From Klenkia sesuvii (lineage in GTDB: Bacteria > Actinomycetota > Actinomycetes > Mycobacteriales > Geodermatophilaceae): a DNA stretch of 64,000 nucleotides. The notes beneath the pieces were generated by a model, which was not told the DNA's origin, did no database searches, and was given only the letters and a program-made list of their open reading frames with translations. Both the position numbers and the translations under genes were made by a program. Shown piece by piece: positions 24,786 through 33,697 of this stretch. Position 1 is the stretch's first letter, and every line of letters starts with the position of its first letter. The DNA is taken from positions 124,001-188,000 of the forward strand of contig NZ_JBAPLU010000005.1 in the NCBI RefSeq assembly GCF_037083825.1, in the 5' to 3' direction.

Positions 24786-26709
24786 GGTTCTCCTCGGTGT
24801 CGGGGCTGCGGTCGGCGATGCGGGCGGCCCACTCGACCACGCGGCGGGCGACGTCCTGCTCGGTGAGGCCGTGCTCGGCCAGCACCTCGCCCCGGGAACC
24901 GTGCTCGAGGAACACCTGCGGCAGGCCCAGGCAGCGCACCGGGACGTCGACCTCGGCGTCGCGCAGCGCGGCGGCGAGGGTCTCCCCCACCCCGCCCGAG
25001 CGGCCACCGTCCTCGAGGGTGACGACCAGCCTGTACCCGGCGCACATCGCCACCAGCTCGGGCGAGGCCGGCAGCACCCACCGGGGGTCGACCACGGTGA
25101 CCTCGATGCCGTGCTGCGCGGCCCGCTCGGCGGCACCCAGCCCGGCGGGCACCAGCGACCCGCAGGCGACGAGCAGGACCTCCGGCTGGGCCGCGCGGCG
25201 CAGCACGTCGACCGGGCCCACCCGCTCCAGGGCCGGCACCGAGGCGAGCACGGCCCCCTTGGGGAAGCGCAGCACGGTGGGCCCGTCGGTGACGGCCAGC
25301 GCCTCGCGCAGCTCCTCCCGCAGCGTCTCCTCGTCGCGCGGCATGGCCATGCGCAAGCCGGGGACGACGGCGCAGATGGAGGTGTCCCACATGCCGTTGT
25401 GCGAGGCGCCGTCGGTGCCGGTGACCCCGGCCCGGTCCAGGACGACGGTGACCGGTTGGCGGTGCAGCGCGACGTCCATGAGCAGCTGGTCGAAGGCCCG
25501 GTTGAGGAACGTGGAGTACACCGCGACCACCGGGTGCAGGCCGGCCATGGCCAGACCCGCCGCCGAGGTCAGGGCGTGCTGCTCGGCGATGCCGACGTCG
25601 AAGGTGCGCTCGGGCCAGCGCTCGGCGAAGGCGGCCAACCCGGTGGGGTGCAGCATCGCGGCGGTGATGGCGACGACGTCGCTGCGCTCGCCGCCGACGG
25701 CCACCAGCTCGTCGGAGAACGCCGTCGTCCAGTCGCGGCCGGCGGCGGCCGGGCTCACCCCGCTGTCGGGGTCGAAGACGCCGGTGGCGTGCCAGGCGTC
25801 GACGGTGTCGCTCTCGGCCGGGGCGTACCCGAACCCCTTGGTGGTCACCGCGTGCACGATGACCGGCCCGCCGAAGGCACGGGCGCGGCGCAGTGCCGAC
25901 TCCAGTCCGGCGATGTCGTGGCCGTCGACCGGACCCACGTACTTCATGCCCAGGTCCTCGAACATTCCCTGCGGCGACAGGACGTCCTTGAGGCCCTTCT
26001 TGATGGCGTGCAGGGCGTCGTAGAGCGCGGTGCCCACCACCGGGGTGCGGGTGACCGACTGCCGGACGGCGAGCAGCGCCTGCTCGTAGCCCGGGCGCAG
26101 GCGGAGGGTGGCCAACGCGTCGGCGACCCCACCGATGGTCGGCGAGTAGGACCGGCCGTTGTCGTTGACCACGATGACCACGGGGCGGTCCTGGGCGGCG
26201 GCGATGTTGTTCAGCGCTTCCCATGCCATGCCGCCGGTGAGCGCGCCGTCGCCGATGACCGCGACCACCGGCCGCACGTCATCGCGCACGGCGAAGGCCT
26301 TGGCCAACCCGTCGGCGTAGGACAGCGAGGTGGAGGCGTGGCTGTTCTCCACCCAGTCGTGCTCGCTCTCGGCCCGCGACGGGTAGCCCGACAGGCCGCC
26401 GCGCTGGCGCAGCCCGGTGAAGCCCTCGAGCCGGCCGGTGAGCAGCTTGTGCACGTAGGACTGGTGGCCGGTGTCGAAGACCACCGGCTCGCGCGGGGAG
26501 TCGAAGACCCGGTGCACCGCGATGGTCAGCTCGACCACACCCAGGTTGGGGCCCAGGTGCCCCCCCGTGCGGGCCACGCTGGTGACCAGGGCGTCGCGGA
26601 TCTCCGCGGCCAGCACGGGCAGCTGGTCGGGGGCCAGCGCGCGCAGGTCGGCGGGCCCGGAGAGCGAACGGAGCAACGACACGGCGGGACGGGGTCCTCT
26701 CAGGGGCAT
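24772..26709 (-). CDS. dxs: 1-deoxy-D-xylulose-5-phosphate synthase Dxs
   Basis: This 645-residue thiamine-diphosphate enzyme makes DXP from pyruvate and glyceraldehyde 3-phosphate, the entry step of the MEP isoprenoid pathway. Motifs: GGHLGPNLGVVELTIALH-type start (here TIAVH), FDTGHQSYVHKLLTGR, NSHASTSLSYADGLAKA, VIGDGALTGGMAWEALNN (ThDP motif), DVGIAEQHALTSAAGLA (catalytic Glu), DRAGVTGTDGASHNGMWD (the Mycobacterium-type block) and FLEHGSRGEVL. ATG 26709 is the first start; a GTG at 26682 would also preserve the family N-terminus. It overlaps the thiamine-binding gene downstream. Confidence 0.95.
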   Translation of the reverse strand: MPLRGPRPAVSLLRSLSGPADLRALAPDQLPVLAAEIRDALVTSVARTGGHLGPNLGVVELTIAVHRVFDSPREPVVFDTGHQSYVHKLLTGRLEGFTGLRQRGGLSGYPSRAESEHDWVENSHASTSLSYADGLAKAFAVRDDVRPVVAVIGDGALTGGMAWEALNNIAAAQDRPVVIVVNDNGRSYSPTIGGVADALATLRLRPGYEQALLAVRQSVTRTPVVGTALYDALHAIKKGLKDVLSPQGMFEDLGMKYVGPVDGHDIAGLESALRRARAFGGPVIVHAVTTKGFGYAPAESDTVDAWHATGVFDPDSGVSPAAAGRDWTTAFSDELVAVGGERSDVVAITAAMLHPTGLAAFAERWPERTFDVGIAEQHALTSAAGLAMAGLHPVVAVYSTFLNRAFDQLLMDVALHRQPVTVVLDRAGVTGTDGASHNGMWDTSICAVVPGLRMAMPRDEETLREELREALAVTDGPTVLRFPKGAVLASVPALERVGPVDVLRRAAQPEVLLVACGSLVPAGLGAAERAAQHGIEVTVVDPRWVLPASPELVAMCAGYRLVVTLEDGGRSGGVGETLAAALRDAEVDVPVRCLGLPQVFLEHGSRGEVLAEHGLTEQDVARRVVEWAARIADRSPDTEENRADR

Positions 26710-26738
26710 CAGGGGCCTCGACTGTAGTCGCGGGACGA

Positions 26739-27137
26739 TCACAGCCGAGGCGCCCAACGATCCCCCCGCAGGGCCCCGCCCACCACCTCGACGCCGCGGG
26801 CGGCGGCCGCCAACCGGGCGCCCTCGCGCTCGTAGGCGGCCATGGCGGCCTCCATCGCCTCGGGCGGGAGCTCGTCGGCCAGCTCGACCCGCACGGTGCG
26901 CCACCCCGCCCGCGCGGCCTCCAGCCCGGCGGCCACGTGGTCGGCGGCGAAGCGGGCCAGCAGCACCGGGTAGCGGCGCAGCACCTCGTGCGCGCGGTAC
27001 TCCGGCGGCACCAGGTCGTAGAGCCAGGCGATCGCCGTGCGCTCCCAGTCGGGGGCCCCGGGTGGGCGCACCTGCTCGGGCCACCCGGGCGGCGCCGTGC
27101 CGTCCCGGCCGGTGGTCGGGCGGTCGGGTGCGGGCAC
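26739..27137 (-). CDS. Hypothetical protein
   Basis: This 132-residue soluble protein has unrecognised function. The conserved-looking core is PDWERTAIAWLYDLVPPEYRAHEVLRRYP split over residues 29-57, followed by an amphipathic Ala/Glu-rich helix region. CACACT lies 7 bases before the GTG on the minus strand, a -10-like position. It is placed between an SGNH lipoprotein gene and dxs, all leftward. No membrane segment or metal site is seen. Confidence 0.6.
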   Translation of the reverse strand: MPAPDRPTTGRDGTAPPGWPEQVRPPGAPDWERTAIAWLYDLVPPEYRAHEVLRRYPVLLARFAADHVAAGLEAARAGWRTVRVELADELPPEAMEAAMAAYEREGARLAAAARGVEVVGGALRGDRWAPRL

Positions 27138-27138
27138 G

Positions 27139-27861
27139 TCAGCCAGTGTGCCCCGGGGGTACGACAGCGGCCGGGGTCGTGCCGGCAGGGTCGTCGGGGT
27201 GCAGCACCGCCTCGTGCAGCGCCGCGCCGATGCGCGCCGCGGCCGCCTCGGTGGGGTGCACCCCGTCCGGGGTCGTGCCGTCGCGCCAGCCGCCGTCCCC
27301 GTCGCGCACCGCGGTCATCGGGTCGACGAACTGCCAGCCCTCCTCGCGCGCCAACCCGGCCAGGGCGTCGTCGAGGGCGGCCAGGTGCGGGCCGAGCCCG
27401 TCCTCGGGCGCCACGGCCGAGAGCAGCACGCGCGGGACGCCGACGACGTCGGCGATGCGCACCAGGTTGGCCAGCACCGTCGAGGTGGGCACGCCGAGGT
27501 CGACGTCGTTGTTGCCGGCCATGAGCACGAGCACGTCGGCCTGCACCGGACCGACGGCGGCGAGGGCGTCACCCGTGGTCGCCCCCGAGTGCGCCCACCC
27601 GCCCAGGACGTCGACCCCGCCGCCGGTGGCCCACCACGCCCACGAGCTGGCGTCGTAGTCGCCGTCGTCGAAGTCGGGGCTGCCCATCTCGGTGATCGAG
27701 TCGCCCACGACCACCACCCGCACGGGCGGGCCGGCACCGGCAGCGGCACCGTCGGTCCCGGCCGCCGCCGGGACGACGGCCGCTCCGCACCCGGTGGCCA
27801 GCAGCCCCACCGCCGACCCCACCGCGAGCAGCGGCGCCGCCCGCCGCCGGGGCCGGGTCAC
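27139..27861 (-). CDS. SGNH/GDSL-family hydrolase lipoprotein
   Basis: This 240-residue protein has a short Arg-rich N-terminus and a lipobox (VGLLATGC, lipidated Cys near residue 25). The SGNH blocks are VVVVGDSITEMG (catalytic Ser), a Gly in the second block, VLMAGNNDVDLG (Asn) and DGVHPTEAAAARI (Asp and His). It probably deacylates or de-esterifies a cell-surface glycan or lipid. The GTG at 27861 overlaps the stop of the MprF-like gene (GTGA), making it the last gene of a three-gene envelope operon. Confidence 0.85.
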   Translation of the reverse strand: MTRPRRRAAPLLAVGSAVGLLATGCGAAVVPAAAGTDGAAAGAGPPVRVVVVGDSITEMGSPDFDDGDYDASSWAWWATGGGVDVLGGWAHSGATTGDALAAVGPVQADVLVLMAGNNDVDLGVPTSTVLANLVRIADVVGVPRVLLSAVAPEDGLGPHLAALDDALAGLAREEGWQFVDPMTAVRDGDGGWRDGTTPDGVHPTEAAAARIGAALHEAVLHPDDPAGTTPAAVVPPGHTG

Positions 27862-30413
27862 CGGGTGCCCGCGTCGACCAGCGGGGCGGACGGGGCCGGC
27901 GTCGGGCCGGGCTGCGGCGCCGACGGACCCGGACCACCCGGGCGGGTGGTCGGCCGGCGCCGGCCGGCCAGCAGGGCGCGGCCCAGCCGCACCGCCTGCC
28001 CGGCCGACAGGTGCGGCAGGTAGGCCAGGGAGACCGCGCGGGCGATGCGCGGCAGGTCGGCCGGGTCCAGGTGCACCAACCACAGGGGTCGGTGCCGCGG
28101 CTGGAACTTGGCCTTGAAGGCCAGCAGCGAGCGGAAGCCGTAGACCGGCTCCACCAGCCGGCCGGTGGCCTCCAGCAGCCGGGCGAGCGCGTCGCTCTCC
28201 CCGTCGTCGGGGAAGGCGAGCGGGGCGCCGGACAGGCTCACGAAGGAGCACCCCTCTGCCTGGAAGGTCAGCGCGGCGGTGCCGACCAGGAACTCCATCG
28301 TGCCCGGCGGGCAACCGGGGCTGCGCCGCATCAGGTCGAGGGTCCAGCCGACCCGCACGCCGTCCCGGGTGGCGGGCAGCCAGCTGGTGATGCCGTGCAC
28401 CCGGCCGCCGGGGCCCACCGACAGCAGGCAGCGCACGGCCGGGTCGGCGAGCTCGTCGAGGCCGCCCAGGGTGAACCCCATCTCGGGCAGCCCCTTGCCG
28501 GCCAGCCACTCCTCCGAGGACCGGGCGACCTGCTCGCGCAGGGCGAGCGGGGCATCGGCCCAGCGCAGCCACACCGCCTGGACGCCGTCCCGCGCGGCCC
28601 GGTTGATCGCCGTGCGCACGTCCTGCCACTTCTTGCCGGTGTAGGCCAGCTCCCCCAGCGGCAGCCAGGTCTCGCTGGCCACCTGCACCCGGCGCCCGCC
28701 GGGCAGGGCGTCGACCACCACGTCGGTGACGGAGTACCAGCAGGGCGTCCAGCCCTGGGCGAGGCTCCAGGCGGTGAACCCGGTGACCGCCGCGGCCCGG
28801 GCCGCGGGCGGGCCCACCGGGTCCCCGGTGGTGAGCGCGACCCCGCCGACCACGCGGAAGGCCACCACGGCCTCGCCGTCGGGGGTGAACCACCAGCGGT
28901 TGCCCACCCAGGTGGTCATGAACGACAGCGCACCCTCGCCGTGCCGGTCGACCAGGGCCCGCGCACGGGCGGCGTCCCCCTGCGGCACGGCCGGCCGGAC
29001 GACGGCCCACGCCGTGCCCACCAGCACCGCCCAGCAGACCACCCCGGTCCAGTTGGCCAGCACCCGGGCCGCCCCGCGGAGGGGGGCGACCCGCGGCAGC
29101 ACCTCCCCCAGCCAACCCGGCGGGAGAATGCGGGCCGGCAGGTCGGCGAGCAGCCGGGCCACGGTCGGCGGCTGCGCCCAGTCACCGCGCAGGAGCACAC
29201 CGGCCCCCACGTAGACCAGCACGACCAGGCCCAGCCCGGCAGCGGCCAGCGCGGCCCACCGGCGGGCCGCGCCCGGGGCGGCCGCCACCGGGAACCGGTT
29301 CCGGGTGAGCAGCAGCAGGACCAGCACAGCACCGGGAGCCACGACCGGTGACCACAGCGCCACCGCGGGCAACCCCGCCCGGGCCGTGTGCAGCACCGAC
29401 ACCGCCGCCTGCGGGTGGCGCAGGACGACGGCGACCACGACCGCACCGACGACGGTCAGCGCGCCGCTGAAGACGACGGCGCCGAACCAGGCCGCGCGGC
29501 GCCCCCGGCGCAGGCCCTCGGCCAGCACCAGCTGGAGCAGCACGGGCAGCGCGGACAGCAGCTCGGGACCGAGGCCGCCGAGGCGGGCGCGCTCCAGCAG
29601 CACCCGGCAGGTCGTCGCGGCCCCGCCGGCGCAGACCTGCTGGACCTGGGCGGCCGTCGGCGTGCCCGAGACGAAGAGGTGGCTGACCACCGACCAGGGC
29701 CCCTCGGCCGTGCGGGACAGCGCGGCCAGCAGCGGGCCCACCGCGGCCGCCGCCACCACGAGCGCCACCAGCGCCCGCGACTCCCGGCGGCTGACGACGC
29801 CGCGCTCGGGTCGCACGCCGGTGCGCCGGGCACGCCACCGCGCAAACGCCACGCCGCCGCCCAGGCCCAGCAGCCAGCCGGCGAGGCGGTGCAGGTCCCC
29901 GGCGGTGCCCGAGTAGAGGACCTGCATGACCAGGACGACGCCCAGCACGAGCCGGGTCCGCCGGCGCAGCAGCGGGGTGGCCACGGCGGTGGCGGCCCCG
30001 ACGACGGCGACGACCCCGGGCAGCGGGCCGGTGACCACCGCCTGCACCAGGAACCGGCCCCACCAGGCGCTGGTGTCCTGCAGCAGGACGGCCACCGCGG
30101 TGGCCAGCACCCCGGCCGCCACCTGCCCCAGCAGCCAGGTGGTCGCCGTCCAGCGGCTGCCGAGCCGGTGTTCGACCGGCCCGAGCAGCGCGCCCACGAG
30201 CAGCACGGCCACGACCGCCTCCCGCGGCCCCGACGTGACCAGCCCGGCGGTCAGCAGCGTCCACCACCGGCCCTGCTCCAGCGGCGGCACACCGGTGCCC
30301 CAGTGGGCGGGCACGGCGAGCACGGCGCTGGCCACCAGCACCGCGGCCAGGCCGACGGTGACCGGCACCCGGCGCAGCACCCGCACGACGGCAGCTGTGA
30401 CGGTGCCGGTCAC
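27858..30413 (-). CDS. Rhomboid-like / MprF-type (DUF2156) membrane protein
   Basis: This 851-residue polytopic membrane protein has an N-terminal half (about 1-480) with many hydrophobic helices. The first part looks rhomboid-like (LEQGRWWTLLTAGLVTSGP, LLGPVEHRLGSRWT), but no catalytic GxSG serine was found. The C-terminal half (about 500-800) is a DUF2156/phosphatidylglycerol lysyltransferase-like domain: WFTPDGEAVVAFRVVGGVAL, TGDPVGPP, YTGKKWQDVRTAINRAAR and GFRSLLAFKAKFQPRH. Relatives transfer an amino acid from aminoacyl-tRNA to phosphatidylglycerol and flip the product. The GTG at 30413 overlaps the upstream esterase stop. Substrate is unproven; the C-terminal 45 residues are Pro-rich. 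Confidence 0.8.
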   Translation of the reverse strand: MTGTVTAAVVRVLRRVPVTVGLAAVLVASAVLAVPAHWGTGVPPLEQGRWWTLLTAGLVTSGPREAVVAVLLVGALLGPVEHRLGSRWTATTWLLGQVAAGVLATAVAVLLQDTSAWWGRFLVQAVVTGPLPGVVAVVGAATAVATPLLRRRTRLVLGVVLVMQVLYSGTAGDLHRLAGWLLGLGGGVAFARWRARRTGVRPERGVVSRRESRALVALVVAAAAVGPLLAALSRTAEGPWSVVSHLFVSGTPTAAQVQQVCAGGAATTCRVLLERARLGGLGPELLSALPVLLQLVLAEGLRRGRRAAWFGAVVFSGALTVVGAVVVAVVLRHPQAAVSVLHTARAGLPAVALWSPVVAPGAVLVLLLLTRNRFPVAAAPGAARRWAALAAAGLGLVVLVYVGAGVLLRGDWAQPPTVARLLADLPARILPPGWLGEVLPRVAPLRGAARVLANWTGVVCWAVLVGTAWAVVRPAVPQGDAARARALVDRHGEGALSFMTTWVGNRWWFTPDGEAVVAFRVVGGVALTTGDPVGPPAARAAAVTGFTAWSLAQGWTPCWYSVTDVVVDALPGGRRVQVASETWLPLGELAYTGKKWQDVRTAINRAARDGVQAVWLRWADAPLALREQVARSSEEWLAGKGLPEMGFTLGGLDELADPAVRCLLSVGPGGRVHGITSWLPATRDGVRVGWTLDLMRRSPGCPPGTMEFLVGTAALTFQAEGCSFVSLSGAPLAFPDDGESDALARLLEATGRLVEPVYGFRSLLAFKAKFQPRHRPLWLVHLDPADLPRIARAVSLAYLPHLSAGQAVRLGRALLAGRRRPTTRPGGPGPSAPQPGPTPAPSAPLVDAGTR

Positions 30414-31714
30414 GAAGGCAGGCCCGTCCGCTGGGCCAGCCACGGGATCGAGCCCTCGAACCCGGGCCCCGAGACGTCCCACGAGTGCGCCCCGGGCAGC
30501 TGGGTGGTGGTGACGGTCGCGCCGGCCCCCTGCAGGGCCGCGGTGATCTCCTGGGCCTGCGGCAGGTAGTCGTGGTCGTCGGACCCGACGACCACGTAGG
30601 CGTGCAGGTCGGGGTAGCGGTGGGCGGCGAGCAGGTGCAGCGGGTCGACGGCGTCGAAGGCGGCCTCGCTGCCCCCGAAGGCCGCCTGCAGCGTCTGGGC
30701 CTGGCTGCCCAGCGTGGGTGCCCGCTGCCCGGAGGCGATGAACGCCGTGGGGAACAGGTCGGGGTGGTTGGTCGCCAGCTGCAGGGCGCAGGTCCCGCCG
30801 TAGGAGAACCCGCCCACCGCCCAGTCGGCGTGGTCGGTGTCCACCTGCAGGTGCGCGGCGACCCAGGCCGGCACGTCGACCGACAGGTACGTGTCGGCGT
30901 TGCCCAGCGGCGAGTCGGTGCACAACGGGTTGCTGGCCTCCCCGCCCAGGTCGTCGGGCATGACCACGACCGGCGCCAGGCCGTGGTGGGCGTCGGCCCA
31001 GGCGTCCAGGCGCTGGGCGATCTGGCCGCCGTCGACCCAGTCGCGCGGGCTGCCCGGCTGCCCGCCGAGCATGATCCACACCGGCAGGGCCGGGCGGTCC
31101 GCCGTCAGGTAGGCCGGGGGCAGGTACACCCAGGCCGGTCGGGCCGGGAAACCCGAGGTGGTGGCCGGGATGGTCACCTGGGAGAGGGCGCCGGTGGTCG
31201 GCATGCCCGCCGGCGGCGTCCAGTCGGCCAGCGACGCCGAGCTGACCGAGGCGTCGGTGAGCACGTCCCGCGCGTCGACCTGGTCGTAGGGCGGCAGCTG
31301 CAGCGCCGCGGCCACCGTGGGGAACGGCTGGTACACCTGGTTCACGCCGTTGGCCGCCCCGAGGACGACGGCGACCAGCGCGGTCACGGCGAGCACGCGG
31401 CGCCACCACCGCTGCCCCCGCCAGCCGACCACCGCCAGGGTGATGCCGAGGAAGCCCAGGCCGGTCCACAGGGGCACGGTCCACGGCAGGCCGTCGGGGA
31501 ACGGCTTGGTGATGACCAGCAGCAGCTGCGCCACCCCCACCAGCGCCGCGGCGGCGACCAGCGCCACGGGGACTCGCCGGGTGAACCAGCGCCGGTCGTG
31601 CCGGGCCGCCAGCAGGACAGCCAGCCCGACGACCAGGGCGGCCAGCAGCCCCACGTACAGGGGCCCGGACACCAGCCTCAGCGCGACGAACGACCGCCAC
31701 AGCTCCGCGAGCAC
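30410..31714 (-). CDS. Membrane-anchored alpha/beta-hydrolase (esterase D-like)
   Basis: This 434-residue protein has three or four N-terminal membrane helices (about 10-125: LYVGLLAALVVGLAVLL, VPVALVAAAALVGVAQLLLV, TGLGFLGITLAVVGW, VLAVTALVAVVLGAANG). An extracytoplasmic hydrolase follows: VWIMLGGQPGSPRDW, the nucleophile elbow GGFSYGGTC, VVGSDDHDY and GAHSWDV supplying acid and histidine. It resembles the esterase/mycolyltransferase-like proteins of actinobacterial envelopes. The GTG at 31714 has GGGAGG 6 bases upstream. It is the first gene of the esterase, MprF-like, SGNH operon and divergent from the GT39 gene. Confidence 0.82.
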   Translation of the reverse strand: MLAELWRSFVALRLVSGPLYVGLLAALVVGLAVLLAARHDRRWFTRRVPVALVAAAALVGVAQLLLVITKPFPDGLPWTVPLWTGLGFLGITLAVVGWRGQRWWRRVLAVTALVAVVLGAANGVNQVYQPFPTVAAALQLPPYDQVDARDVLTDASVSSASLADWTPPAGMPTTGALSQVTIPATTSGFPARPAWVYLPPAYLTADRPALPVWIMLGGQPGSPRDWVDGGQIAQRLDAWADAHHGLAPVVVMPDDLGGEASNPLCTDSPLGNADTYLSVDVPAWVAAHLQVDTDHADWAVGGFSYGGTCALQLATNHPDLFPTAFIASGQRAPTLGSQAQTLQAAFGGSEAAFDAVDPLHLLAAHRYPDLHAYVVVGSDDHDYLPQAQEITAALQGAGATVTTTQLPGAHSWDVSGPGFEGSIPWLAQRTGLPS

Positions 31715-31876
31715 TTCACCCTCCCAGGTCGACGCGGGACACGGTCGAGGAGCGGGCTGGGAGCTCCCGGGGGACCCCCTGGGAGCCTGCTGCACACCCG
31801 GTGGACAGCGGGAGGTCGGGCAACCCACAGCCGGCCGGGAGGCCCCGTCCAGGCGGCCCGGACACCCTCCGCAGCC

Positions 31877-33697
31877 GTGACCGTGCTCGACGCCCCCCGT
31901 GACGCACCCCTCGGTGCCCCACCGCCCCCGCTGCGCCGGAGGTCCGGACCCCGGCTGCGGCCACGGCCGGACCAGGTGGCGCTCGCCGCCCTGCTCGCCG
32001 GCACCGGCGTGCTGTACTCCGTCGGGCTGAGCCGGTCGGGATGGGGCAACGCGTTCTACGCCGGGGCCGCCCAGGCCGGGGCGTCGGACTGGTCGGCCTG
32101 GTTCTTCGGGGCCTCCGACGCGCCCGGCTCGGTGACGGTCGACAAGCCGCCGGCCGCGCTGTGGGTCATGGGCCTGTCGGCCCGGCTGTTCGGGCTGTCC
32201 CCGTGGTCGGTGCTGCTGCCGCAGGCGGTGATGGGGGTGCTCGCCGTGGCCCTGCTCGCGGCCACCGTGCGCCGGGTGGTCGGGCCCTGGCCGGGCCTGC
32301 TGGCCGGGCTGCTGCTGGCCCTCACCCCGGTGGCCACCCTCATGTTCCGGTACGACAACCCCGACGCCCTGCTCGTGCTGCTGTGCGTGGCCGCCGCCTG
32401 GGCCGTCGGCCGGGCGCTCGAGGACGGTCGCACCCGCTGGCTGGTGCTGGCCGGCGCACTGATCGGGCTGGCCTTCCTCACCAAGTCGCTGCAGGCGTTC
32501 CTCGTGCTGCCCGGGCTCGCCGGGGCCTACCTGCTGGCCGGGCCACCCCGGTGGCGCACCCGGCTGGCGCAGCTGGCCGCAGCCGGTGCCGCGCTGCTGG
32601 TCTCGGCCGGCTGGTGGGTGGCCGTCGTCCGGCTCGTGCCCCGGGCCGACCGGCCGTGGGTGGGCGGCACCACCGACGACGACCCGCTGAGCCTGGCCTT
32701 CGGCTACAACGGGCTCGGCCGGCTCAGCGGCGACGAGAGCGCCGGCGGGGGCGGCATGCACCAGTCCTCGTCCAGCGTGTGGCGGCTGGTCGGGTCCGGG
32801 GGTGACGAGGCGGGCTGGCTGCTGCCGGCCGCCGTTCTCGCGCTGGTCGCCGTCCTGCTGCTGACCGCGCGGGCCACCCGCACCGACCGGGTGCGGGCGG
32901 CGGCGGTGCTGTGGGGCGGCTGGTTCGTCGTCACCGCCGTCGTGCTCAGCACGATGAAGGGCATCGAGCACAGCTACTACGCGGTGCAGCTGGCCCCCGC
33001 GGCCGCGGCCCTCGTGGCCCTCGGTGGCACCGTGCTGCGGCGGTCGCACCGGCCCGGCCTGCTGGCCGCCGGGCTACTGGTCGCCGTGGCGACGGCGGTG
33101 ACCAACGCATGGGCGCACTGGCACCACCCCCTCCCCTCCGCGGTGCTGACCGGCGTGCTGGTCGCGCTCGCGGCGGCCGCGCTGGTGGCGCTGCGCCGGG
33201 GTCGCGGCCGGGCCTTCGCCGTCCCGGCGGTGCTGGCGCTGTGCCTGGGGCCGCTGCTGTGGTCGGTGGGCACCGCCGACGGGGTGCACCAGAGCAGCAA
33301 CGTCTACGCCGACCCACCCCCCGTGACGGCGGCCGGGTGGCACGGCGGGCGGCCCGACGGCGCCGGCATCGACGGCACGGCCGAGGCGCTGGTGCGCGCC
33401 GGCGGCGCGGGCTACACCTGGGCCGCCGCCACCACCGGCCACCACGGCGCCGCCGTCCAGCTGGCCACCGGGCAACCGGTGATGGACATCGGCGGGTTCT
33501 CCGGCCAGGACCCCACCCTCACCCTGCGCCAGTTCCAGGACGACGTCGCCGCGCACCGCATCCACTACTACCTCGTGGGCAGCGGCGGTGGGCCCGACGC
33601 CGTCCGGATCAAGGACTGGGTCGAGCACCACGCCACCCAGGTCGAGGACGGGGACACCGAGCTGTACGACCTGTCGGGGCTGGCCGACCAGGGCTAG
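31877..33697 (+). CDS. GT39/ArnT-like membrane glycosyltransferase
   Basis: This 606-residue polytopic protein has about 12 hydrophobic segments. The N-terminal region SWSAWFFGASDAP-like block (SDWSAWFFGASDAPGSVTVD) followed by KPPAALWVMGLSARLFG is the typical pattern in actinobacterial PMT-type transferases. The acidic loop TVDKPP and MFRYDNPDALL hold likely catalytic acidic residues. These enzymes use polyprenyl-phosphate sugars to glycosylate proteins or lipids on the outer face. The C-terminal soluble tail (about 480-606) is extracytoplasmic. The GTG at 31877 is the best start. Its TAG stop is shared as CTAG with the convergent gene. Confidence 0.85.
   Translation: MTVLDAPRDAPLGAPPPPLRRRSGPRLRPRPDQVALAALLAGTGVLYSVGLSRSGWGNAFYAGAAQAGASDWSAWFFGASDAPGSVTVDKPPAALWVMGLSARLFGLSPWSVLLPQAVMGVLAVALLAATVRRVVGPWPGLLAGLLLALTPVATLMFRYDNPDALLVLLCVAAAWAVGRALEDGRTRWLVLAGALIGLAFLTKSLQAFLVLPGLAGAYLLAGPPRWRTRLAQLAAAGAALLVSAGWWVAVVRLVPRADRPWVGGTTDDDPLSLAFGYNGLGRLSGDESAGGGGMHQSSSSVWRLVGSGGDEAGWLLPAAVLALVAVLLLTARATRTDRVRAAAVLWGGWFVVTAVVLSTMKGIEHSYYAVQLAPAAAALVALGGTVLRRSHRPGLLAAGLLVAVATAVTNAWAHWHHPLPSAVLTGVLVALAAAALVALRRGRGRAFAVPAVLALCLGPLLWSVGTADGVHQSSNVYADPPPVTAAGWHGGRPDGAGIDGTAEALVRAGGAGYTWAAATTGHHGAAVQLATGQPVMDIGGFSGQDPTLTLRQFQDDVAAHRIHYYLVGSGGGPDAVRIKDWVEHHATQVEDGDTELYDLSGLADQG

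Noticed and set aside
27858..31700. One giant 1280-codon protein including the esterase region
   Set aside because: The extra N-terminal half is a shadow of the esterase gene; the real start is GTG 30413 overlapping the esterase stop.
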